The notes below the pieces were generated by a model. It was not told the DNA's origin. It ran no database searches and saw only the letters and a list, made by a program, of their open reading frames with translations. From Prosthecodimorpha hirschii (GTDB lineage: Bacteria; Pseudomonadota; Alphaproteobacteria; Rhizobiales; Ancalomicrobiaceae), in assembly GCF_001305515.1 (NCBI RefSeq), contig NZ_LJYW01000001.1:3768960-3832959 (forward strand): a stretch of DNA of 64,000 nucleotides. The letters run 5' to 3'. How positions within the stretch are numbered: the stretch's first letter is position 1; the number at the start of each line of letters is the position of its first letter. Made by a program: the position numbers and the translations under genes. This document shows, piece by piece, positions 45,520 to 54,827 of this stretch.

Positions 45520-45726
45520 TCAATCCAGCGTGCGCGCTTCGTCCGGGAGCATGATCGGGATGCCGTCGCGGATCGGGTAGGCGAGCCGGGCGGCGCGCGA
45601 GATCAGTTCCTGGCGCTCGGCGTCGTATTCGAGCGTGGTCTTGGTCAGCGGACAGACCAGCAGCTCCAGGAGCTTCGGGTCGATCCGGCCTTTCTGGCGG
45701 TCTTCGACGGGGCGCTTTTCGGTCAT
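45520..45726 (-). CDS. Trm112 family protein
   Basis: 68 residues. The motif [17 protein letters not shown], then [26 protein letters not shown], is the Trm112/UPF0434 pattern; as in many alphaproteobacterial members only one of the zinc-ligand cysteines is kept. Trm112-type proteins activate methyltransferases in other organisms. It lies five bases after the LON-domain gene and converges with folD. Confidence 0.9.
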   Translation of the reverse strand: MTEKRPVEDRQKGRIDPKLLELLVCPLTKTTLEYDAERQELISRAARLAYPIRDGIPIMLPDEARTLD

Positions 45727-45731
45727 GGGCT

Positions 45732-46415
45732 CTACTGCAGCGGGCTGCGCGGCCGGCCCGGCTCGCCGGTCAGGGTTCGCTCGGTGAGGGCGATCAGCAT
45801 CTCGGCGCGCGTCTTCAGGTCGGAGGCCTGCAGCAGCGCCTGCTTCTCGGCCGGGCCGTAGGGCGCCATCATCGACAGCGTGTTGACCAGCGCCTCGGTC
45901 GGCGCCTGATCGAAGCTGGCCCAGTCGGCCTCCAGGTTGTTGGCCTCCAGATAGGCCCGGAACACGCTCATCAGCGCCTTGCGGTCGACCTCGGCCTCGC
46001 CGCGATTGGGCTCGAAATCCTCGGCGAAGGGCTCGGTCGCGACCCGCACCTGGCGATAGGGCGTCGTGGTCGACAATTCTTCCGAGACCGAGAAGCGGAC
46101 GATCCCCGACAAGGTCAGCAGGATGCGGCCGTCGCCGGTCTCGGCGAACTGCGTGATCCGGCCGAGACAGCCGACCTCGCACAGCGCCGGCCGGCCGGTC
46201 AGATCGACCGACCCGTGGTCGAAGCGCGGCTGGACCATGCCGATGATCCGGTCGCCGCGCAGGGCGGCGTCGACCATGGCCAGATAGCGCGGTTCGAAGA
46301 TGTTGAGCGGCAACTGCCCGCGCGGCAGCAGCAGCGCGGCCGGCAGCGGAAAGACCGGTACCACCATGGGAATGTCGTCCGGGCCGCGATAGGTCCGGTT
46401 GCCTGCCAGCGTCAT
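45732..46415 (-). CDS. LON peptidase substrate-binding domain protein
   Basis: 227 residues. The N-terminal LON domain starts [36 protein letters not shown] and includes [29 protein letters not shown]; the protein ends in a helical part and carries no AAA or Ser-Lys protease domain. Stand-alone LON-domain proteins are common in alphaproteobacteria next to thioredoxin-like CnoX genes; their role is undefined. It sits in a minus-strand run with CnoX-like and Trm112-like genes. Confidence 0.92.
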   Translation of the reverse strand: MTLAGNRTYRGPDDIPMVVPVFPLPAALLLPRGQLPLNIFEPRYLAMVDAALRGDRIIGMVQPRFDHGSVDLTGRPALCEVGCLGRITQFAETGDGRILLTLSGIVRFSVSEELSTTTPYRQVRVATEPFAEDFEPNRGEAEVDRKALMSVFRAYLEANNLEADWASFDQAPTEALVNTLSMMAPYGPAEKQALLQASDLKTRAEMLIALTERTLTGEPGRPRSPLQ

Positions 46416-46515
46416 GGTCGCCTCCCTTGGTGGCCGCTCCGGTCTGCGATGGCGCGGTTCGGACCGTCCGAACCCGTTCGCGCCGGGGACGGGGGCCGCC
46501 GGCGCGAGGGCCTCA

Positions 46516-47574
46516 TCAGGCGAACAGCACCGAGGAGAGGCGGCGCCGGCCGTAGAGGGTCATCTCGTCCTTCGGACCCCAGGCATCGAAGAACTGCAGC
46601 AGCTGCTTGCGTGCGGCTTCCTCGTTCCAGTCCCGTTTACGACGGACGATCTCGACCAGATGATCGACCGCCGCCTCGCGCTTGTCGTGGGCGTTGAGGA
46701 TCAGGGCGAGATTGAAGCGCGCGTCGTGATCGTTGGCGTCGCTGGCGAGGCGCGCCTCCAGCTCCAGGGAATCGCCGAGCTTGGCCGATTGCTCGGCCAG
46801 TTCCAGCTGCGCCCGGGCGGCGGCGACCGCCGGGTCGGACTGCTTGGCCGCCGGGACGGTCGCGATCAGGGCGCGGGCCTCGTCGAACTCCTTGGCGGCG
46901 ACGAGCGTGCGGACCAGGCCGGCGAGGCCGGCGAGATTGTCGGGCTCCATCTCGCGCACGGCGGCGAACAGATCGGCCGCGCCCTGCAGGTCGCCCGCCG
47001 CCAGCGCCGCTTCGGCCTCGGCCAGAAGCGTCTCGGCGTCGGACGGGCCGACCGGCCCGGCGACGCGTTCGATGAAGCTCTGGATCTGGCTTTCCGGAAC
47101 GGCGCCCATGAAGCCGTCGAGCGGCTGGCCGTTCTTGAACGCGATCACGGCCGGGATCGAGCGGATGCCCAGCTGGCCGGCGACCTCCGGATGGTGGTCG
47201 ATGTTCATCTTGACCAGCCGCACCTTGCCCTTGGCATTGCGCACGACCTTCTCGATGACCGGCGTCAGCTGCTTGCAGGGGCCGCACCACTCCGCCCAGA
47301 AGTCGACCAGCACGGGGACCTGGCGCGAGGCCTCGATCACGTCGCGCATGAAGTCGCGCGTCGTGGTCTCCTTGATCAGATCGTCGCCCTTGGCGGCGGG
47401 GGCCGGCATGGCACCGCCGGCCGGAGGCACCGGGGCTGCACCGAAGGACGCGGTCACGCCGCCCGAAGCCGGGCGGCCCGCAGGCGCCGCGCCAGCCGCC
47501 GGCCGGGCCTCTGCCGGCTGGGCCGCGGGGCGGCCGCTGAACTGGTTGCCGAAGGAGAAGCTGGGTCCGCTCAT
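46516..47574 (-). CDS. Thioredoxin-TPR protein, CnoX/YbbN-like
   Basis: 352 residues. An Ala/Pro-rich N-terminal extension of about 60 residues is followed by a thioredoxin domain with the active site WCGPC (VDFWAEWCGPCKQLTPVIE) and a C-terminal TPR-like helical half (YbbN type). E. coli YbbN/CnoX is a holdase that hands oxidised proteins to GroEL; its active site is SXXC, whereas this one keeps both cysteines and may be redox active. Tandem repeats occupy its upstream region. Confidence 0.92.
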   Translation of the reverse strand: MSGPSFSFGNQFSGRPAAQPAEARPAAGAAPAGRPASGGVTASFGAAPVPPAGGAMPAPAAKGDDLIKETTTRDFMRDVIEASRQVPVLVDFWAEWCGPCKQLTPVIEKVVRNAKGKVRLVKMNIDHHPEVAGQLGIRSIPAVIAFKNGQPLDGFMGAVPESQIQSFIERVAGPVGPSDAETLLAEAEAALAAGDLQGAADLFAAVREMEPDNLAGLAGLVRTLVAAKEFDEARALIATVPAAKQSDPAVAAARAQLELAEQSAKLGDSLELEARLASDANDHDARFNLALILNAHDKREAAVDHLVEIVRRKRDWNEEAARKQLLQFFDAWGPKDEMTLYGRRRLSSVLFA

Positions 47575-47963
47575 GGTCCTGTCCCGTCGCCAGGGCGCTG
47601 CCGCGCCCAATCCATACCAACCGGCGCTGCCGCGCCCAATCCATACCAACCGGCGCTTTCGCGCCCAATCTACCGACCGGCGCGTCCGCGCCGAATCCAT
47701 ACCGACCGGCGCGTTGGCGCCATGTCCCTTCCCGTCGCGTCCCGCGCGACCCGATCCATGACGATCGTGGCCGGGGGATGCCTGCCGGCCCTATCCGGTA
47801 CCGCCGATCGCTCCCGCCGGCCGCCATCGACCTGGTCGGATCAGATCCGGCGCCCAGCCTGGCGGCCGAGGGCGTCCGGCCCGGTCCGCCGGCAACCTCG
47901 GTCGCGCAATAACATGGTGACGAACCTTCGTCATGGCAATTCCGGCGCGCGCGGGAACTGCAC
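47575..47963. other. Intergenic region upstream of the CnoX-like gene
   Basis: 389 bases. The part next to the gene (47594-47727) is filled by tandem repeats listed separately. The rest (47728-47963) contains nothing recognisable apart from a slightly AT-richer stretch near 47905-47945. Confidence 0.5.
47594..47727 (-). repeat. Tandem repeat of about 29 bp, nearly five copies, upstream of the CnoX-like gene
   Basis: Copies begin at 47594, 47623, 47652, 47679 and 47708. Copies 1 and 2 are identical; the others diverge slightly (copy 3 is 27 bases). Each starts with GGCGC and has GCGCC or GCGCG nearby, so each can form a small hairpin. The array ends 19 bases before the start codon and would lie in the 5' untranslated region or promoter. 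Confidence 0.8.
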
Positions 47964-48503
47964 TCAATCGGCGGCGGCGGGCTCGGGGGCGTCGAGATCG
48001 AGCTTGCCGTGCGACACCGCGACGACCTGCGGATCGTGTCCGGTCGCGCGGATGAAGGCGAGCAGGTCCTCGCGCCGGATCGACGTGGTCGCGGTATTCT
48101 CCAGCGGGTGGTAGTTCAGAATCTCGTGGTCGAGCATCGGCTGATCGAGGACCACGGTGACGCGGCCCTGCACGTCGTTGATCAGGCCGAACGGCGTGAC
48201 CGAGCCCGGAATGACGCCGAGCAGCTCCATCAGCAGTTCGGGCTTGCCGAAGGTGACGCGGCCGGAGGCGCCGATCTTCTCGTGAATCTTCTTCAGGTCG
48301 ATGGCCGCATCCGCCTCCGCGACGACCAGGAAGACGCGATCCTTCTTGTCCTTCAGGAACAGGTTCTTGGTATGCCCGCCGGGAATGTTCCCCTTGCCCT
48401 GCCGGCTCTCGGCCACGGTGAAGAAGGCCTCGTGCTCGATGGTTTCGGTCTTGATGCCGAGGTCGTCGAAGCGGCGCATCAGGTCGGCGCGGGTCAGGGG
48501 CAT
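47964..48503 (-). CDS. Prolyl-tRNA editing (PrdX/ProXp-ala, YbaK-like) protein
   Basis: 179 residues. The YbaK/aminoacyl-tRNA deacylase fold is seen in HEAFFTVAESRQGKGNIPGGHTKNLFLKDKKDRVFLVVAEADAAIDLKKI, with the catalytic Lys and GGH-type loop, and GVIPGSVTPFGLIND is the conserved GxxPGSVTPFGL motif of this family. It should hydrolyse mischarged Ala-tRNA(Pro). A single gene with no clear operon partner. Confidence 0.92.
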   Translation of the reverse strand: MPLTRADLMRRFDDLGIKTETIEHEAFFTVAESRQGKGNIPGGHTKNLFLKDKKDRVFLVVAEADAAIDLKKIHEKIGASGRVTFGKPELLMELLGVIPGSVTPFGLINDVQGRVTVVLDQPMLDHEILNYHPLENTATTSIRREDLLAFIRATGHDPQVVAVSHGKLDLDAPEPAAAD

Positions 48504-48821
48504 GGGGAACTCATCATTGAAGGAAAGACAGGGATCGGAGGGTCGCTCGCCGGGGGCTGTCCGTCTGTTCGGGATCGTCCAGAGCGGCCGAGCCGCACGT
48601 CCGTCGATCGGGACAGGCTCCCGTGGCGAGACGATTGCATCGCGGTCCGACCTGATCTAGCAGGCCCGTCGCGGTCCGTCGATTGGCAGGGTACGGTCCG
48701 GATGGCGCATCCGGGGAGGGCGGATCAAGGCGTGTGGACGCCGTACTGCGGATCGCCACGGTGGCATGCTAGAAATCGGTGATGGGACGTCCGCGGTCTT
48801 GCGGCGGAGTGAAACGGGCCA
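48504..48821. other. Divergent intergenic region, no feature seen
   Basis: 318 bases between two divergent genes. It should contain both promoters, but no convincing hexamer pair, operator or hairpin was found. Confidence 0.5.
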
Positions 48822-49736
48822 ATGACGCTGGTCAGCCGAAGCTATCGAAACGTCTGCCTCACGCCGCTCCGGCCGGCCTCGGATCCGACATGGCTGTTCG
48901 CCTATGGGGCTCATGACGAAACCGGGGCGGCGATCGAAGACCTTCGCTTTCGGCGCGGACAGCGCCTGTCGCAGTTCGTCCCGGTTCCGTCGGAAGAGCC
49001 CCGCAGGCTGGCCGGCGACCATCTCTTCGCCGGCATCCTGTTCAACCACTACGGCCACTTCCTGCTGGAGGGATTGACCCGCCTGTGGGCTCTGCGCGCG
49101 GCCGCACCGGATCAGCCGATCCTGTGGCTGCGCCATTACGACAGACCGATGCGGACGTGGCATGGCCAGATCTTCGCGTTGTTCGGCATCGACCCGGCCC
49201 GCTTCCAGTTCGTCGAGGGACTGACGCGCATCGACAGCCTGGAGGTTCCGGAGCCGGGCTGGATGAGCCCGACCCGCTACGAGCCGGACTATTTCGACGC
49301 CATTCGGCTGCGCCGCGGCACCCCGGTCACGGCCGGACGGAAGGTCTGGCTGTCGCGCAGCCGTCTGGCCGCCAATCAGGGGCGCATTGTCGGGGAGGCC
49401 GATCTCGAAGCGGTCCTGCAGCACCACGGCTGGGACATCGTGCATCCTGAGACGCTGAGCGTGGCCGAGCAAATCGACCGGCTCGACGGCGCGGAGCGCA
49501 TCGCCGGGTTCGAGGGATCGGCCTTCCACACCCTGCTGTTCATGGACGTGCCCGGCAGGGTCGAGATTTTCGCCCGTCGCCGTCCGGCCAGCCGGCACTT
49601 CGGGATCATCGCCGAGCGGAAAGGCTTCACCCAGACGGTGCATTATCCGACGCTCGACTATGTCTCGGGTGCTGCGGCGCGCACGGTGTCCCGTCTGGTC
49701 GACCCGGACTCGGTACTGGCCTGCCTGCTGCCCTGA
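48822..49736 (+). CDS. Glycosyltransferase family 61 protein
   Basis: 304 residues. The N-terminal part has FNHYGHFLLEGLTRLWAL, and the C-terminal part has KVWLSRSRLAANQGRIVGEADLEAVLQHHGWDIVHPETLSVAEQIDRL followed by GFEGSAFHTLLF, the DUF563/GT61 pattern of capsule or exopolysaccharide transferases. No signal peptide or membrane helix, so it is probably cytoplasmic. It stands alone with no other polysaccharide gene nearby, hence the acceptor is unknown. It converges with rplS. Confidence 0.85.
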   Translation: MTLVSRSYRNVCLTPLRPASDPTWLFAYGAHDETGAAIEDLRFRRGQRLSQFVPVPSEEPRRLAGDHLFAGILFNHYGHFLLEGLTRLWALRAAAPDQPILWLRHYDRPMRTWHGQIFALFGIDPARFQFVEGLTRIDSLEVPEPGWMSPTRYEPDYFDAIRLRRGTPVTAGRKVWLSRSRLAANQGRIVGEADLEAVLQHHGWDIVHPETLSVAEQIDRLDGAERIAGFEGSAFHTLLFMDVPGRVEIFARRRPASRHFGIIAERKGFTQTVHYPTLDYVSGAAARTVSRLVDPDSVLACLLP

Positions 49737-49781
49737 TCCGCCCGGCGTGCCGTCCCGGCGCCTTCCATCTTGCGCCAACGC

Positions 49782-49806
49782 AAAAAGGCCGGGGAACCCC
49801 CGGCCT
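49782..49806 (-). terminator. Intrinsic terminator of the ffh-rplS operon
   Basis: On the minus strand a GGCCGGGG / CCCCGGCC stem is followed by TTTTT, 33 bases after the rplS stop codon. The A-run on the plus strand gives no U-tract there for the converging GT61 gene. Confidence 0.88.
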
Positions 49807-49838
49807 CTCGCGGCATCGAGCAGAAGGAGCGGCCCGGA

Positions 49839-50210
49839 TCAGGCCGACTTCTTGTCCTGCTTCTCGACGATGCGGGCCGCCTTGCCGGTCAGGCCGCGCA
49901 GGTAATAGAGCTTGGCGCGACGGACCTTGCCGCGGCGGACCACGTCGACGGACTCGACCAGGGGGGTGTAGACCGGGAACACGCGCTCCACGCCCTCGCC
50001 GTAGGAAATCTTGCGCACCGTGAAGCTCTCGTTGAGCCCCGAGCCGGAGCGGGCGATGCAGACGCCTTCATAGGCCTGCACGCGGGTGCGGTTGCCTTCG
50101 ACGACCTTGACGTTGACGCGGACGGTATCGCCGGGGGCGAAGTCCGGGATCGAGCGCTTCTCGGCGATGGCCGCCATCTGCTCGGCTTCGAGTTGATCGA
50201 TGATGTTCAT
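49839..50210 (-). CDS. rplS: 50S ribosomal protein L19
   Basis: 123 residues from the ATG at 50210. The L19 pattern is complete: [61 protein letters not shown], then [20 protein letters not shown]. It sits at the 30S-50S interface. Last gene of the ffh-rpsP-rimM-trmD-rplS operon, 69 bases after trmD, followed by an intrinsic terminator. Confidence 0.98.
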   Translation of the reverse strand: MNIIDQLEAEQMAAIAEKRSIPDFAPGDTVRVNVKVVEGNRTRVQAYEGVCIARSGSGLNESFTVRKISYGEGVERVFPVYTPLVESVDVVRRGKVRRAKLYYLRGLTGKAARIVEKQDKKSA

Positions 50211-50279
50211 GGGTGCACCTGTTCCGAAATCGGCGTTGCCTATACTCGATGTCGAGCCGCTTGTCATGTCCCCGTCGCG

Positions 50280-51026
50280 TCAATCGCGGGAACGCGACCG
50301 TCGCGGCCGGTTCGTCTCGTCCGCCCGTCGCCGGGCTTGGTAGTCCGTCCAGAGGTCCGGCCGGCGCTCGGCGGTCAGCCGCTCCGCCGCCTCGCGGCGC
50401 CAGCGCGCAATCCTGCCGTGGTCGCCGGATGTCAGGACCTCCGGGATCGTCTGCTCTTCCCAGACCTGCGGCCGGGTGTAGTGCGGATATTCCAGGAGCC
50501 CGGCCTCGAAGCTCTCCTCCGTACCGGACTCGGTCTTGCCCATCACGCCCGGCAGCAGCCGGACGACCGCGTCGAGCAGCACCAGCGCCGCCGGCTCGCC
50601 GCCGGACAGGACGTAGTCGCCGACCGAAACCTCGGTCAGCCCGCGTCCCTCGATGACCCGCTCGTCGACCCCTTCGAACCGGCCGCAGACGATCACCGCC
50701 CCCGGTCCGGCCGCGAGGTCGCGGACGAAATCCTGCCGGAGCGGCCGGCCGCGCGGGCTCATCAGGAGCCGCGGGCGCGGATCGTCCGGTGCGGCCGCCC
50801 GGTCCAGCGCACGGGCGACGATGTCGGCCCGCATCACCATGCCGGGACCGCCGCCCGCCGGCGTGTCGTCCACGCTGCGGTGCCGGTCCTCGGCCGCGTC
50901 GCGGATGTCCGCCACGTCGAGCGACCAGAGCCCCTTGGCCAGCGCCTTGCCGGAGAGCGCGATCCCGAGCGGACCCGGGAACATCTCCGGATAGAGCGTC
51001 AGCACCGTGGCGCGGAAGCCGGTCAA
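50280..51026 (-). CDS. trmD: tRNA (guanine-N1-)-methyltransferase
   Basis: 248 residues. I place the start at a TTG that overlaps the rimM stop (TTGA), giving [21 protein letters not shown], the normal TrmD N-terminus; no ATG is nearer. The trefoil-knot SPOUT motifs are visible: [36 protein letters not shown] and [28 protein letters not shown]. It methylates G37 of tRNAs that read CNN codons. Confidence 0.95.
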   Translation of the reverse strand: MTGFRATVLTLYPEMFPGPLGIALSGKALAKGLWSLDVADIRDAAEDRHRSVDDTPAGGGPGMVMRADIVARALDRAAAPDDPRPRLLMSPRGRPLRQDFVRDLAAGPGAVIVCGRFEGVDERVIEGRGLTEVSVGDYVLSGGEPAALVLLDAVVRLLPGVMGKTESGTEESFEAGLLEYPHYTRPQVWEEQTIPEVLTSGDHGRIARWRREAAERLTAERRPDLWTDYQARRRADETNRPRRSRSRD

Positions 51027-51721
51027 GGCTCCGATCCTCCGGCCGCATCGGACGGACCCGCTGCCGGACCCGCCGCCGGACCCGCCGCATCCCCGGCAGC
51101 CTTGCGACCCTTCCGCCGGCGTCCGGGCCGGCGCTTCAGGCTGCCGGCCTCGACGCCCTCCGGGCCGCCCGACGCCTCCGCCGCAGCGGCGGCCTCGTCG
51201 TCCGGCGTGGCGCCCGCGAACAGGCCCTCCGGCGGCTCGATCACGACCCGTCCGCCGGCCACGTCCACCACCGGCGCGAAGGCCTTGGTGAAGGGCAGGT
51301 AGACGGTCGAGCCGGCGGCCGGCTGGATTTCCAGGAGGTCGCCCGCCCCGAAATCCGGCACCGCCAGGATCGTGCCGTAGAGCGTGCCGTCGGCACCCTC
51401 GGCCCTCAGCCCGATCAGATCGGCCTGATAGAAGGTCTCCTCGTCCTCCGGCGCCGGCAGGGCGTCGCGGTCGACGAAGAGGCGCGTCCCGTTCAGTTCC
51501 TCGGCGCGATTGCGGTCGGCAACCTCGCGGAACTTCACGATCAGCACCGTGTCGGCCGGACGCAGGCGCTCGACCGTGAGGGCGAAGGCCGCGTCCTCGG
51601 AGGCGAGCGAACCGTAATCCGCGATCGCCTCCGGCGGTTCGGTGAAGGACTTCACCCGCACGTCGCCCCGGATGCCGTGGGCGGCACCGATCTGTCCGAC
51701 GAGGATGCGCTTCGGCGCCAT
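51023..51721 (-). CDS. rimM: Ribosome maturation factor RimM
   Basis: 232 residues. N-terminal RimM domain [21 protein letters not shown] and the PRC-barrel [14 protein letters not shown] to [28 protein letters not shown] are normal. A non-conserved basic, Ala/Gly/Pro-rich C-terminal tail of about 50 residues follows, including AAGP repeats, longer than in most RimM proteins. RimM assists 30S head assembly by binding S19. It overlaps trmD by four bases. Confidence 0.96.
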   Translation of the reverse strand: MAPKRILVGQIGAAHGIRGDVRVKSFTEPPEAIADYGSLASEDAAFALTVERLRPADTVLIVKFREVADRNRAEELNGTRLFVDRDALPAPEDEETFYQADLIGLRAEGADGTLYGTILAVPDFGAGDLLEIQPAAGSTVYLPFTKAFAPVVDVAGGRVVIEPPEGLFAGATPDDEAAAAAEASGGPEGVEAGSLKRRPGRRRKGRKAAGDAAGPAAGPAAGPSDAAGGSEP

Positions 51722-51756
51722 GGCTTTGGCTGCTCCCGGACGGACGGATCAGCGGA

Positions 51757-52107
51757 TCACGCTGCGGCGGCTTCGGCCTTCTTGGCCTTCTCGGCGGCGC
51801 GCTCCTGGGCCTTCTTGCCCGGGACGGCCTTCTCGGGATTGTTGCGGGCTTCGCGCGTGGCGATGCCGGCATCGGCGAGGAAGCGCAGGACGCGGTCGGT
51901 CGGCTGGGCGCCGACGCTCAGCCAATGCTTGATGCGCTCCGGCACCAGGCTGACGCGATCGGTCGAGTCCTTGGCCAGCATCGGGTTGTAGGTGCCGACC
52001 TTCTCGATGAAGCGGCCGTCGCGCGGGTTGCGGGCATCGGTCACGACGATGCGATAGTAGGGGCGCTTCTTGGTGCCGCCGCGGGCGAGCCGGATCTTGA
52101 GGGACAT
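51757..52107 (-). CDS. rpsP: 30S ribosomal protein S16
   Basis: 116 residues. [44 protein letters not shown] is the canonical S16 N-terminus; the C-terminus is extended by a Lys/Ala-rich tail, common in alphaproteobacteria. Located between ffh and rimM, 35 bases before rimM, in the standard operon order. Confidence 0.98.
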   Translation of the reverse strand: MSLKIRLARGGTKKRPYYRIVVTDARNPRDGRFIEKVGTYNPMLAKDSTDRVSLVPERIKHWLSVGAQPTDRVLRFLADAGIATREARNNPEKAVPGKKAQERAAEKAKKAEAAAA

Positions 52108-52186
52108 CGTAGACCTTTCCGTTCGAAGTCTTGAGGCTGGGATCGAGGCGCCCCGGAGACCGGGGCGGTTTTGCGGGTGGGGTCGG

Positions 52187-53731
52187 CTACTTCTTCTTGC
52201 CGAGCCCCGGAAGGGTGGGGAAGCCGCCGGGTCCCTTCGGACCGGGGAAGCCCATGCCGGGCGGCAGGCCGAGCCCGCCGGGCGGCATGGGCGGCAGGCC
52301 GCCGCCGCCGCCGAAACCGGGCGGCATGTCGGGCAGCTTGCCGGACTTGGCGAGCCGTTCGAGCTCGGCCGGGTCGATCTGCGGCGCGCCGCCGCCCATG
52401 CCGAGCATGCTGCCGAGGCCGCCGAGCATGCCGCCCTTCTTCTTGCCGAGCATCTTCATCATGTCGGCCATCTGGCGGTGCTGCTTGAGGAGGCGGTTGA
52501 TGTCCTCCACGCGCGTGCCCGAGCCGGCCGCGACGCGGCGCTTGCGCGAGGCATTGAGCAGTTCGGGCTTGCGCCGCTCCTTCGAGGTCATCGACGAGAT
52601 GATCGCGATCTGGCGCTTGACGATCCGGTCGTCGACCTTGTCGAGTTCCTTGCTCATCTTGCCCATGCCGGGCAGCAGGGCCATCATGCCCTTCATGCCG
52701 CCCATCTTTTCCATCTGGCGCAGCTGCTCGGCGAGATCGTCCAGGTCGAACAGACCCTTCTGCATCCGCTGGGCGGCCTTGGCGGCCTTCTGGACGTCGA
52801 TCTCCTGGGCGGCGCGCTCGACCAGCGCGACGATGTCGCCCATGCCGAGGATGCGGCCGGCGATGCGCGCGGGATCGAAATCCTCCAGCGCATCGGCCTT
52901 CTCGCCGACGCCGATCAGCTTGATCGGCTTGCCGGTGACCGCACGCATCGACAGCGCCGCACCGCCGCGGCCGTCGCCGTCCATGCGGGTCAGCACGATG
53001 CCGGTCAGCCCGACGCGCTCGTCGAAGGACTTGGCCAGATTGACGGCGTCCTGGCCGGTCAGCGCGTCGGCGACGAGCAGGATCTCGTGCGGCTTGGCGA
53101 CGCGCTTGATCTCGGCCATCTCGAGCATCAGCTGCTCGTCGATATGGATGCGGCCGGCGGTGTCGAGGATGACCACGTCGTAGCCGCCGAGCCGGCCGGC
53201 CGTCATGGCCCGCTCGGCGATCTGGGTCGGCGACTGGCCGGCCACGATCGGCAGCGTGTCGACCTCGTTCTGGACGCCGAGCACCCGCAGCTGCTCCTGC
53301 GCGGCCGGGCGGCGCGTGTCGAGCGAGGCGAGCAGCACCTTGCGGCGCGACCGCGCGGTCAGGCGCAGGCCGATCTTGGCCGTGGTGGTCGTCTTGCCCG
53401 AGCCCTGCAGGCCGACCATCATGATCGCGACCGGGGCCGGGGCTTCGAGGTCGATCGGCCGGGCATCCGAGCCGAGCATGTCCACGAGCGTGTCGTGGAC
53501 GATCTTGATCACCTGCTGGCCGGGCGTGACCGAGCGGATCACCTCCTGGCCGACGGCGCGGGCGCGCACCTTGTCGGTGAACGAGCGCACGACGTCGAGC
53601 GCCACGTCCGCCTCGAGCAGCGCACGGCGCACCTCGCGCATGGCCGCGTTGACGTCTTCCTCCGTCAGCGCGCCGCGCCGGGTCAGCTTGTCCAGGATGC
53701 CGGACAGGCGTTCCGAAAGGCTCTCGAACAT
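52187..53731 (-). CDS. ffh: Signal recognition particle protein Ffh
   Basis: 514 residues from the ATG at 53731. N domain [27 protein letters not shown], GTPase G domain with [15 protein letters not shown] (P-loop), [22 protein letters not shown] and [13 protein letters not shown], and a Met-rich M domain ([27 protein letters not shown] stretch) that binds 4.5S RNA and signal sequences. A Gly/Pro-rich tail ends the protein. First gene of the ribosomal operon; 79 bases separate it from rpsP. Confidence 0.98.
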   Translation of the reverse strand: MFESLSERLSGILDKLTRRGALTEEDVNAAMREVRRALLEADVALDVVRSFTDKVRARAVGQEVIRSVTPGQQVIKIVHDTLVDMLGSDARPIDLEAPAPVAIMMVGLQGSGKTTTTAKIGLRLTARSRRKVLLASLDTRRPAAQEQLRVLGVQNEVDTLPIVAGQSPTQIAERAMTAGRLGGYDVVILDTAGRIHIDEQLMLEMAEIKRVAKPHEILLVADALTGQDAVNLAKSFDERVGLTGIVLTRMDGDGRGGAALSMRAVTGKPIKLIGVGEKADALEDFDPARIAGRILGMGDIVALVERAAQEIDVQKAAKAAQRMQKGLFDLDDLAEQLRQMEKMGGMKGMMALLPGMGKMSKELDKVDDRIVKRQIAIISSMTSKERRKPELLNASRKRRVAAGSGTRVEDINRLLKQHRQMADMMKMLGKKKGGMLGGLGSMLGMGGGAPQIDPAELERLAKSGKLPDMPPGFGGGGGLPPMPPGGLGLPPGMGFPGPKGPGGFPTLPGLGKKK

Positions 53732-54065
53732 GCGTCTCGCTCTTCGCTCAGGCCGCCCGAGGGCGACGGGTTGATCCCGATCGCACTCAGATAGGGTCTC
53801 GTCCGGGAGGCCGACAGACCGGAACGGGCGGAAAGCCCATGTCCGGAACCGAACCCGCCAAACGGAAACGCGCCCGCGGGCGCAACGCGCTGGCGGGCGT
53901 GGACCTCCGGGATCGGGTCCCGGTCGGCGGATCGTCGTCGAATTCTCGGCGAGACCGCGGGTCAATACGCGCAAAGCCGGCGGGGGTCAAGGATGCCGAT
54001 CCTATTCGGCCCTCGCGGCAGGTCGCACGACCGGATAGACAGAACGCCGAACCGAGATCGAACCC
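53732..54065. other. Divergent intergenic region between ffh and the DTW gene
   Basis: 334 bases carrying the ffh operon promoter (minus) and the DTW gene promoter (plus). No consensus promoter, hairpin or operator was recognisable; short frames here look random. Confidence 0.5.
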
Positions 54066-54827
54066 ATGACCGATACCCCCGCCTTGCCCGCCGCCGCCCC
54101 CGAATCCTGCCCGCATTGCGGCAAGCCGGCGGCCTTGTGCGTCTGCGACTTCGTCGAGCCGGTCGAGACCCGGGTCAGGCTGGCCATCCTGCAGCATCCG
54201 CAGGAGCAGGACGTGACGCTCGGCTCGGCGCGGCTGGCCGTCCGGCATTTCGTCGGCGGCATCTTCAAGGTCGGACTGTCCTGGCCGAGCCTGTCCAAGG
54301 CGGTTGGGCGCGAGGTCGACGTGAAGCGCTGGGCGGTGATGCATCTCGGCTCGGTCGATACCGACGCCTTTCCGCCCGGCCGCGATCTGGCCGTGGTCGA
54401 CAAGGACGGCAAGCCGGTCGCCGACCAGGCGGCGGCGCTCAAGGGCATCGAGGGTGTCGTCGCCTTCGACGGCAGCTGGAGCCAGGCCAAGACGCTGTGG
54501 TGGCGCAATCCCTGGGTCCTGAAGGCGCGCCGGCTGGTGATCCGGCCGGCGCAGCCCTCGCTCTACGGCAAGCTGCGCAAGGAGCCGCGCCGCGAAGGCC
54601 TCTCGACCTTGGAGGCGGTCGCCTTCGTGATCAGCCGGCTCGAAGGCAAGCCGGAGATCGAGAAGGCGATGCTGTCGAGCTTCCGGCGCATGCTGCAGCG
54701 CTACCGGGATTCGCTGCCGCCGCCTCAGGAGAAGAGCCGGAAGCGCCGGCCCGGCTCGCCGGCCTCCGCGCCGTCGGCCGCGCCGGCATCCGGGCCCGGA
54801 TCGTCCGGCGGCGGCGCGAACACGTAG
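54066..54827 (+). CDS. DTW domain protein, probable tRNA-uridine aminocarboxypropyltransferase
   Basis: 253 residues. An N-terminal zinc-type cluster CPHCGKPAALCVCDFVEPVET is followed by the LQHPQEQDVTLGSARLA motif, VVAFDGSWSQAKTLWW (the family's DxTW motif, here DGSW) and RRPGS at the C-terminus. DTW proteins such as E. coli TapT put an acp group on uridine 47 of tRNA using SAM. The variant DGSW is seen in some family members. Its 3' end overlaps the 3' end of the convergent hemY-like gene by 103 bases. Confidence 0.88.
   Translation: MTDTPALPAAAPESCPHCGKPAALCVCDFVEPVETRVRLAILQHPQEQDVTLGSARLAVRHFVGGIFKVGLSWPSLSKAVGREVDVKRWAVMHLGSVDTDAFPPGRDLAVVDKDGKPVADQAAALKGIEGVVAFDGSWSQAKTLWWRNPWVLKARRLVIRPAQPSLYGKLRKEPRREGLSTLEAVAFVISRLEGKPEIEKAMLSSFRRMLQRYRDSLPPPQEKSRKRRPGSPASAPSAAPASGPGSSGGGANT

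Noticed and set aside
47594..47727. CRISPR array
   Set aside because: Units are contiguous with no unique spacers and there are no cas genes; it is a simple tandem repeat. The same applies to the array at 11352-11453.
48754..48800. TGGCATGC before the GT61 gene as another GntR operator
   Set aside because: The decamer is incomplete (TGGCATGCTA) and no ATRCCA half-site follows at five bases.
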